A stretch of DNA of 64,000 nt, taken from positions 806,001-870,000 of the forward strand of contig NZ_JAEQNE010000002.1 of assembly GCF_016722785.1 (NCBI RefSeq). Direction: 5' to 3'. Each line of letters opens with the position of its first letter. Within the stretch, counting starts at the first letter, position 1. Made by a program: the position numbers and the translations under genes. The stretch is from Ramlibacter monticola (lineage in GTDB: Bacteria; Pseudomonadota; Gammaproteobacteria; Burkholderiales; Burkholderiaceae_C). This document shows positions 58,116 to 64,000 of this stretch, in pieces. The notes beneath the pieces are model-generated. The model saw nothing but the letters and a program-made list of their open reading frames with translations. It ran no database searches and was not told the DNA's origin.

Positions 58116-58754
58116 TCAGGAACCTTCTTCGGTGTAGTGCGCGGTGGGGCCGTTGCTGCCGGGGCGCGCCTGCGTGGACAGCAGCAGGTAGACGCCGTCG
58201 TCGACGTCGACGACGAAGTCGGGCTGGCGGTCGCCGTCGAGGTCGGCGATCGCGCGCACCACGGTGTGGTCGGCGCCGGCGCCGCCCAGCACGTAGCGGT
58301 AGGTTTCGCCGCCGTAGCCGATCGTGTATTCGATGCCCTGGGCGACGTAGCCCACGCGCAGGCTGAAGCGGGTGTCGGCCAGCGCCAGCTCGTGGTCCAC
58401 GCCCATGCGCGGCTGCTGCAGGCGCTCCGGATAGCGGTAGCCGACGCGGCGCCCTTCCATCAGTTCAATGCCCGGCAGGCGGAAGTAGAGGGCGTCGGCC
58501 GCGACCGTCGTGTCCGGGTCGCCCGGCTTCACGGAACGCACCTCCACCGCCCTGTCCTGCGGCACCAGGCGAAACCAGCCCTGTTCCGGCCAGGGCCCGG
58601 TGCTGGCCGTCACCACCTCCTCGCGCCAGGTCTGGGCATCCAGCAGCAGGCCGGTCTCGGGGCGGCCCTGCGCCCACAGCGAAGCAGCGGCGGCGCCGGC
58701 GGCGGCCACGAGCGCGAACTTCGCGACGGCGACGAGGGTCTTGCGGGCTTTCAT
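58116..58754 (-). CDS. Hypothetical exported protein with FG-GAP-like segment
   Basis: 212 residues. Signal peptide KARKTLVAVAKFALVAAAGA to about SLWAQG. Near the end ADLDGDRQPDFVVDVDDGVY is the calcium-type DxDGDxxxD pattern of FG-GAP/integrin-like propeller repeats, here only once. First gene of the SPFH operon; GGAG upstream of ATG. Its presence with SPFH and SH3-like proteins suggests an envelope complex. Confidence 0.7.
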   Translation of the reverse strand: MKARKTLVAVAKFALVAAAGAAAASLWAQGRPETGLLLDAQTWREEVVTASTGPWPEQGWFRLVPQDRAVEVRSVKPGDPDTTVAADALYFRLPGIELMEGRRVGYRYPERLQQPRMGVDHELALADTRFSLRVGYVAQGIEYTIGYGGETYRYVLGGAGADHTVVRAIADLDGDRQPDFVVDVDDGVYLLLSTQARPGSNGPTAHYTEEGS

Positions 58755-58895
58755 CGTGCATCTCCTTGCGTTGACGATGAAGCCATTGTTCGGACCCGCC
58801 CGGGAGCGAACAATGCGCCCGCGGGGCGGCTTCGTTCACGCCCCGGAAGAAATCTTCACAGGGCGCAACCAGCAAAGGCCGGAAAATGCGGACTG

Positions 58896-58997
58896 CCGGA
58901 CGCAGAGGACGCGAAAGGGCGAAAGGACGCCAAAGCAATCCTTTTTGATTGAATTCTTCTGCGTCCTCTGCGTACCCTTTGCGTCCTCTGCGTCCGG
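58896..58997. repeat. Palindromic repeat of CGCAGAGGACGC units, second copy
   Basis: Ends CCGGACGCAGAGGACGC (58896-58912) and GCGTCCTCTGCGTCCGG (58981-58997) are inverted; the arms also share AAAGGG/CCCTTT. Same building unit as the 36192-36299 element but with a different central part (AATCCTTTTTGATTGAATT). It lies in the promoter gap between the SPFH operon and the response regulator, 31 bases before the regulator's ATG. Confidence 0.8.
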
Positions 58998-59028
58998 AAG
59001 TTTGTCTTTCACCTGTACCCACCCCACC

Positions 59029-59742
59029 ATGACCCGCGTCGCCGTCATCGAGGACGACCTTCCCACGAGCAACCAGCTGGCCGGCTGGATCCGCGCGGCC
59101 CGGCCCGGCGTCGAGATCGACCAGTGGTTCGACCGCGACGCGGCGGAGGCGGCGCTCGGGCGCGAGCACTACGACGTGGTGCTGCTGGACATCGAGCTCG
59201 GGCGCGAACGCCACGCCGGCGTCGCCCTGATCAACGCGATCAACAAGCAGCGTTCGGGCGTGCCCGTGCTGGTGGTGTCGGCCATGCCGGCGGCAATCTA
59301 CCGCAGCATCATGAAGGCGCTGGACGCCTGGGACTACCTGCAGAAGACCACCTTCGAGGAAGCCGATTTCATCGAGACTTTCCTCGAGATCCTGCGGGTG
59401 GCGCGCGAACGCCGCGCGCGCACGCAGGCGCCCGCCGCGGCGGCCGACGAGCTGGCCCTCGATCCCCTGTGGCAGCGCACGCCCACCTGGCGCGGCGAAC
59501 GCATCAACCTGCCGCTGACCGCGCAGCGCATCCTCGCCACGCTGGTCCAGCGGCGCGGCGAGGTGGTCTCCTACGAGGACCTGTTCGACGTGGTCAAGAG
59601 CGGTCGCAACCGCGACAACGTGCGCAAGCACGTGAGCACCATCCGCGATGCCTTCCGCGAGGTCGACCCCGGTTTCGAGCGGATCGAGAACGTTCCCATG
59701 CGCGGCTTCCGCTGGGTGGGGCCGCCGACCGGCAAGCCATGA
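59029..59742 (+). CDS. Response regulator with C-terminal winged-helix domain
   Basis: 237 residues from ATG 59029. Receiver domain with acidic start (VIEDDLPTSNQLAGW), phosphoacceptor Asp in VVLLDIELGRERH (about 54), and VSAMPAA; linker with basic residues; then an OmpR-type winged helix (LTAQRILATLVQRRGEVVSY ... RKHVSTIRDAFREVDPGFER). Translationally coupled (ATGA) to the histidine kinase gene. It probably controls the divergent SPFH operon and/or its own, but no direct repeats can be assigned. Confidence 0.92.
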   Translation: MTRVAVIEDDLPTSNQLAGWIRAARPGVEIDQWFDRDAAEAALGREHYDVVLLDIELGRERHAGVALINAINKQRSGVPVLVVSAMPAAIYRSIMKALDAWDYLQKTTFEEADFIETFLEILRVARERRARTQAPAAAADELALDPLWQRTPTWRGERINLPLTAQRILATLVQRRGEVVSYEDLFDVVKSGRNRDNVRKHVSTIRDAFREVDPGFERIENVPMRGFRWVGPPTGKP

Positions 59743-61850
59743 AGCTGGCGGAACTGGGCCTGCCGGACCTGTCGCTGGCGCGCCTGGAGGTGCCGCGGCT
59801 GGGGCTGGCCTCGTTCCGCCGCCGCCTCCTGATCCGCGGCGTGTTCCTGCTGCTGGCCCTGGCCACGCTGGCGCTGGCCGTGGTGCTGCTGCAGGACGAG
59901 AAGGCGCGCAGCTACGGCAACTACCAGCAGGCCTTCCGCAAGACGCAGGCGGACGTGATGGCGCGCCTGCGCCAGCCCTCCGGCCTGCTGGGCCTGCTCA
60001 ACCCCGATGCGGGCGGCCCGGCCACGCCGGTGCGCCCGGTCGTGCTGCCCTATGCCTCGCTGGACCTCGACGATCCCGGCAAGGCGCAGCAGGCGGTGGA
60101 GCTGGCCGGCTGCTCGGTGGTCTACGCCGACGACAGCGCCCTGTGCGCAGGCATCGGCAGCAGCCCCTATGCGGGCGGCTTCATCTACCTCGTGGGCAGC
60201 TTCGCCAGCGGCGACCTGGTCGGGCGCCAAGAGGACGACCCCGACCTGCTCGGCGTGCACCGCGCCGTGATCCGCCTCGACATGCCCGGCGAGCAGCGCA
60301 CCTGGATCGCCCCCTTCGAGCGCCAGTCCCTGCGCGGCGAGCCGCTGGTGCGCGGCCGCTTCGTCGCCTACCCCTGGCGCGGCGAGAGCGAGCTGGCGCC
60401 CGGCGCGCGGCCGCTGCGCGATTTCCGCGCCAGCGTGTGGCAGAGCGCGGCCTGCGCCAGCGGCGGCGATCCGTCCGGCTGCGCGCGCCGCGTGTCCTAC
60501 GCGATGCGCGTCCCGGTGGAGAACTTCCGCGCCGCGCTGGAGCACTCGCCGACGATGTGGCCGCCGCGCGATCTCGATCGCATCCGCCTGCGCGTGCAGG
60601 TGCTGCCGCCGGAACGCGACAAGCCGCTGTTCGACAGCAATGCCGACGGAGCGGTCGCGCCCGCCGCGGTGCAGGACCTCTCGACCCTGCTGCAGGCCGG
60701 CGAGGAACTGACCATCTCGCGCCAGGACGGCGGGGCCACGCCGCCCGTCGCCGTGCTGCGGGCCCGCGACGAGGGCCCCGGCAGTTCGCCGCTGATCCTG
60801 CGCCTGATCGACAGGCTGCCCGTGGCCGCCCGCCCCGGAACCCTGAGCGCGCGCGAGACCATCGCCACTCCGCTCGGCACCTTCGAGGCGATCCTGACCG
60901 GCGACGCCCGCGGCATCGACCGCGGCCTCGGCGTGATCGCCACCCGCATGGCCTGGTACGTCGCCGCCATGCTGGGCGCGATCGTGCTGGCCTGGCTGGT
61001 GATCGAGGTCGGGCTGATCCGCCGCATCTCGGTGCTGACGCGGCGCGCCGCCGCCGTGTCGCACAACGTGCAGAAGGATGCCGCGGGCCACGAGCGCATC
61101 GGCCGGCTCGACGTCTCCGACCTGCGCGGCCGCGACGAGCTCGGCATCCTCGCCGGCGGCCTCGCGGACCTGCTGCAGCGGGTGCAGGGCGACGTGCAGC
61201 GCGAGCAGCTGCGCGCCGAGCGCGAGCGCGACATGCTGCAGGCCGTGGGCCACGAGATCCTGTCGCCGCTGCAGTCGCTGATGGTGCTGCACCCCGACCC
61301 GGACGATCCGGCGCACCGCTACGTGCAGCGCATGCAGCACGCGGTGCGCGTGCTGTACGGGCAGGCTTCGCCCAGCGAGGCGCTGCAGGCCGCGCACCTG
61401 GAGCTCGCGCCGCTGGACCTCGACGCCTTCCTGCGCGAGGTGGCGGACAACGCTCACTTCGCCGGCCTCGCCGACGTGCGCTACGCCCCGCTGGCCGCGC
61501 CGCTCACGGTGCGCGCCGACGCCTTCTCGCTGGAAGACATCGTCACGCACATCCTGCGCAACGCCGACCGGCATCGCCGCCCGGGCACCCCGGTCACGCT
61601 GTCCCTGCAGCGGCGCGCGAAGCAGGCGGTGATCGGCATCCATAACGCCGGCCCGGCGATCCCCCAGGACATGCTGGAGCGCATCTTCGACTATGGCGTG
61701 AGCGAAGCGCCGGCCGAGGACGGCGGCGGCCGGCGCGGCCAGGGCCTGTTCGTGGCGCGCACCTACATGGCCAAGATGGGCGGCACGGTCGCGGCAGCGA
61801 ATGTCGCGGACGGCGTACTGTTCAGCCTCTCTTTCCCGCTGGAGGCCTGA
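59739..61850 (+). CDS. Membrane sensor histidine kinase
   Basis: 703 residues from ATG 59739. Two membrane segments (about 29-51 and 407-426) enclose a ~350-residue periplasmic sensor domain that has no domain I recognise; a HAMP-like region follows (LIRRISVLTRRAAAVSHNVQ), then the H-box AVGHEILSPLQSL, and ATPase with N-box ILRNADRH and G-boxes (GGGRRGQGLFVARTYMAKMG). H-box GHEILSPLQ departs from the common SHELRTPL. Pairs with the preceding response regulator. The unusually large sensor part suggests a protein or envelope signal. Confidence 0.92.
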   Translation: MKLAELGLPDLSLARLEVPRLGLASFRRRLLIRGVFLLLALATLALAVVLLQDEKARSYGNYQQAFRKTQADVMARLRQPSGLLGLLNPDAGGPATPVRPVVLPYASLDLDDPGKAQQAVELAGCSVVYADDSALCAGIGSSPYAGGFIYLVGSFASGDLVGRQEDDPDLLGVHRAVIRLDMPGEQRTWIAPFERQSLRGEPLVRGRFVAYPWRGESELAPGARPLRDFRASVWQSAACASGGDPSGCARRVSYAMRVPVENFRAALEHSPTMWPPRDLDRIRLRVQVLPPERDKPLFDSNADGAVAPAAVQDLSTLLQAGEELTISRQDGGATPPVAVLRARDEGPGSSPLILRLIDRLPVAARPGTLSARETIATPLGTFEAILTGDARGIDRGLGVIATRMAWYVAAMLGAIVLAWLVIEVGLIRRISVLTRRAAAVSHNVQKDAAGHERIGRLDVSDLRGRDELGILAGGLADLLQRVQGDVQREQLRAERERDMLQAVGHEILSPLQSLMVLHPDPDDPAHRYVQRMQHAVRVLYGQASPSEALQAAHLELAPLDLDAFLREVADNAHFAGLADVRYAPLAAPLTVRADAFSLEDIVTHILRNADRHRRPGTPVTLSLQRRAKQAVIGIHNAGPAIPQDMLERIFDYGVSEAPAEDGGGRRGQGLFVARTYMAKMGGTVAAANVADGVLFSLSFPLEA

Positions 61851-61896
61851 GCGCGTTCCGACACACCCGGCGCCGGGACTGCGCTAGGGTGTGACC

Positions 61897-62601
61897 ATGG
61901 AAAGGGTTTCCGGTCCGCGCCGGCTGGGCTTCGTGCTGGCCATCGCGCTCGCCCTGCTGGCGGGCTGTTCCCGCGGCCCCGCGCCGCAGCCGGGCTTGCA
62001 GGAGCCGCCGCCCGCGCCGGCGGTACCGGCACCGGCCACGCCCCCGCCGCCTGCGCCGCGGCCGCCGGCCCAGCTCACGGACGAGGAGCGCAACGAGGTG
62101 CTGTTCACGCACTGGCGCAGCAGTCGCGGCGAGGAGGTGGACACGTTCGCGGCCTACCTCGTCGACCAGAGCCTGGCCGACGTCGTGCCGCTCTACCAGC
62201 TGCTGCGCAGCGCCTCCATGTGGAAGGAATGCCACGCGGAGCCCTTCGAGGTGCCGCCGATGAGCGAGTGGGAGAAGGTGCGCGACGTGCTGATCCTGCT
62301 GCGCGACCTGCAGCAGCGCGGCGTACTGCCCGGTGTGGAGGTCGTCTCCGCCTACCGTGACCCGCGCCTGAACCGCTGCGCCGGCGGGGCGCCCGGCAGT
62401 TCGCACCAGCACTTCGCGGTGGACATCGCGCCGCTGTCGCCGGAAGTCGGCGCCAGTCTCTGCCGCTTCTGGCGCGAAGAGGGCCGGAAGTGGGACATGG
62501 GCGTGAGCCGCTACCCGACCGGCCGCATCCACATCGACCGCACCGGCTACCGCACCTGGGGTGCGAGCCACAAGCGCGGCAGCAGCTACTGCCTCGACTA
62601 G
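61897..62601 (+). CDS. Lipoprotein of the M15-type (D-Ala-D-Ala carboxypeptidase-like) family
   Basis: 234 residues from ATG 61897. Lipobox ALLAGCSRG (Cys about 23), a Pro/Ala-rich linker, then a zinc peptidase M15-like domain: VVSAYRDPRLNRC, SSHQHFAVDIAP (His-x6-Asp), and TGRIHIDRTGYR (HID). These are the zinc ligands of the VanY/MEPA-like fold, which cleaves peptide crosslinks in peptidoglycan. Immediately downstream of the sensor kinase, on the same strand, so it could be part of the same envelope response. Confidence 0.85.
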   Translation: MERVSGPRRLGFVLAIALALLAGCSRGPAPQPGLQEPPPAPAVPAPATPPPPAPRPPAQLTDEERNEVLFTHWRSSRGEEVDTFAAYLVDQSLADVVPLYQLLRSASMWKECHAEPFEVPPMSEWEKVRDVLILLRDLQQRGVLPGVEVVSAYRDPRLNRCAGGAPGSSHQHFAVDIAPLSPEVGASLCRFWREEGRKWDMGVSRYPTGRIHIDRTGYRTWGASHKRGSSYCLD

Positions 62602-62924
62602 CAGGCGGGCGACGCGGCGGCGGGCGGGGCGCTTTCCCGCAGCAGCAGTTCCCCGATGCCGTCGAAGGCGTCGCGCACCGTGTCCTCCAGGTCGCCGCCC
62701 TGCGCCCGGATCGCGATCACGCCGCCGTCGCGCAGTTGGGCCTGCGCCCGCACGGCGTAGCCGCTGCTGTACCAGGGCGCCAGCGGAGGCTGCAGGCTCA
62801 CGTCCCAGCGGATCACCTCGCCGTACAGCGCGTCGAGCGCGCTGACGCAGGCGTGCGCGAGCGCCTCGGCCCGGGTCGAGGAGAGCATGCCTACAGAGCG
62901 GACGTGGATGGCGGACAGTGGCAT
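62598..62924 (-). CDS. HPF/RaiA-like ribosome-associated domain protein
   Basis: 108 residues from ATG 62924, preceded by AGGAG. The sequence PLSAIHVRSVGMLSSTRAEA followed by ALAHACVSALDALYGEVIRW, a Val/Ala strand and DTVRDAFDGIGELLLRES has the alpha/beta pattern and spacing of the hibernation-promoting/RaiA domain (IHV start, helix 1, strands, DAFD helix). Family members bind the 30S subunit; this one is divergent and has a Pro/Trp-containing loop. Its stop overlaps that of the peptidase gene. Confidence 0.6.
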   Translation of the reverse strand: MPLSAIHVRSVGMLSSTRAEALAHACVSALDALYGEVIRWDVSLQPPLAPWYSSGYAVRAQAQLRDGGVIAIRAQGGDLEDTVRDAFDGIGELLLRESAPPAAASPAC

Positions 62925-63111
62925 GGCGGCACTCCTTTGACCGTCACGATCGCTTCCGGCGGCCCGAATCCAATTGATGCACCTCAACCGCGTTCCGATG
63001 CCATCCTAGGGAAAGCCCGCAGCTTCCGCCGCTTCCGCCCGTCGCTTCGGGATTCTTTCGATGGGCGCGCGCGGCCAATCCCGGTCCAATCCGCGCAGAC
63101 CAAGGAGGCGC

Positions 63112-64000
63112 ATGATCCGAGCCGCCCTCATCGGCCTGGGGACCTGGGGCCAGAACCTCGTGCGCAGCGTCCACGGCCGCAGTGCCGCCATCGGGTTCGT
63201 CGCCGCCGCGACCCGCACGCCCGACAAGGCGCGCGAGTTCGCGCGGGCGCACGGCCTGCGGATGCTGCCGAGCTACGAGGATGCGCTGCGCGACCCCGGC
63301 ATCGACGCCGTGGTGCTGGCCACCCCGCACTCCCTGCATACGGACCAGGTCGTCGCGGCGGCCGCGGCCGGCAAGCACGTGTTCTGCGAGAAGCCACTGG
63401 GCCTGGACGCGGCCAGCGCCGAGCGCGCGGCACGCGCCTGCGCCGACCACGGCGTCACGCTGGCCGTGGGCTACAACTGGCGCTTCCAGCCGGCCCTGCG
63501 CGAGATCCGCCGCCTGCTCGACGACGGCACGCTGGGCCGCGTCCTGCACCTGGAGGGCAACTTCTGCGGCCCCAGCGCCTACCGCTTCCCGCGCGGCCAC
63601 TGGCGCCACGACCGCGAGGAAGTACCCGCCGGCGGCATGACCGGCCGCGGCGTGCACGTGATCGACGCGATGCTCCATCTCGCCGGCCCCATCGAGGCGG
63701 TGACGGCGCAGAGCTTCCGGCTGGCCCAGGACTTCGGCGTGGACGACACCACCTCCATGCTGCTGCGCTTCCGCGGCGGCGCCACCGGCTACCTCGGCAC
63801 CGTCATCGCGACCGCGGAAACCTGGAGGCTGCAGGTGTTCGGCAGCAAGGGCTGGGCCGAGGTCGGGGACGTGGAGCACCTGCCCACCTGGTCGCTGCGG
63901 ACCTGCTTCTTCGACCCGGAGCACATCACGGTCAAGCAGAAGCCGGTGGTGCACACCTTTGCCGAAACCAGCACCGAACGCGCCGAACTGGAGCATTTCG
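63112..64000 (+). CDS. Gfo/Idh/MocA-family oxidoreductase (partial, 3' end outside window)
   Basis: 296 codons visible from ATG 63112 (AAGGAGG upstream). N-terminal Rossmann domain: RAALIGLGTWGQNLVRSVHG, SYEDALRDPGIDAVVLATP, and the family signature GKHVFCEKPLGLDAASAERA with the catalytic Lys; the C-terminal half has VGYNWRFQPALREIRRLL and GGMTGRGVHVIDAML (His of the GxxxDxGxHxxD-type motif). Oxidises sugars or sugar acids with NAD(P). Complete in the genome but cut by the window. Confidence 0.9.
   Translation, partial: MIRAALIGLGTWGQNLVRSVHGRSAAIGFVAAATRTPDKAREFARAHGLRMLPSYEDALRDPGIDAVVLATPHSLHTDQVVAAAAAGKHVFCEKPLGLDAASAERAARACADHGVTLAVGYNWRFQPALREIRRLLDDGTLGRVLHLEGNFCGPSAYRFPRGHWRHDREEVPAGGMTGRGVHVIDAMLHLAGPIEAVTAQSFRLAQDFGVDDTTSMLLRFRGGATGYLGTVIATAETWRLQVFGSKGWAEVGDVEHLPTWSLRTCFFDPEHITVKQKPVVHTFAETSTERAELEHF

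Overview
The window is a high-GC, gene-dense bacterial chromosome segment, most consistent with a betaproteobacterium of the Burkholderiales, probably Comamonadaceae (Ramlibacter/Variovorax type). That placement rests on gene content (homodimeric AceE-type pyruvate dehydrogenase, PilT-PilU beside YggS, PutA with a divergent Lrp regulator, EmrAB-NodT under MarR control) and on the style of the palindromic repeats. It is inference: no rRNA or other phylogenetic marker is present.

Layout. 1-5.6 kb: a LacI-controlled uptake locus (polar amino-acid-type ABC transporter, sugar-isomerase-like enzyme, creatininase-like amidohydrolase) with three near-identical GAAACCGGTTTC operators. 5.7-9.3 kb: aceE and a divergent Lrp regulator. 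9.3-22.5 kb: housekeeping genes (sorbosone-dehydrogenase-like lipoprotein, alanyl-tRNA editing, DsbD-type reductase plus a redoxin, CoA-binding protein, MetY, TPR-methyltransferase, HemE, PriA, RsmI, YraN). The hemE-priA gap carries DnaA-box-like sites.

22.7-33.5 kb is the most unusual part: what looks like an undescribed RiPP (ribosomally made, modified peptide) cluster. A PqqD-like recognition domain appears fused to a Cys/Trp-rich C-terminal tail, SCWWGACSVGCP, so leader-binding domain and putative core are one protein. Around it lie three paralogous DUF455/ferritin-like proteins with ExxH metal motifs, a fourth small helical protein, an HPr-kinase-like kinase, a nucleotidyltransferase, an S26-type peptidase-like protein, and on the opposite strand an ABC exporter, a SAM methyltransferase, an asparagine-synthetase-like protein without the glutaminase cysteine, and a small Cys-containing reading frame. 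Proposed logic: the fused domain presents the tail; the diiron-like proteins, kinase, nucleotidyltransferase, methyltransferase and synthetase modify it; the S26-like protein cleaves it; the ABC protein exports it. No member has been tested.

33.8-55 kb: SIS-domain isomerase and BON lipoprotein, a 3-hydroxyisobutyrate-dehydrogenase-like enzyme, pilU/pilT, yggS, putA with its regulator, an EmrAB-NodT-MarR efflux operon, an acyl-CoA synthetase, an acidic small protein, recQ and a large secreted repeat-containing protein followed by a 630-base gene-free stretch. 55-64 kb: an SPFH-protein operon, a two-component system, an M15-type lipoprotein peptidase, an HPF-like protein and a Gfo/Idh/MocA oxidoreductase cut by the window end.

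Several palindromic repeat families are scattered through the window. Two copies are translated in frame inside essential-type genes (aceE and putA), which is worth attention in its own right. I saw no tRNA, rRNA, CRISPR array or insertion sequence.
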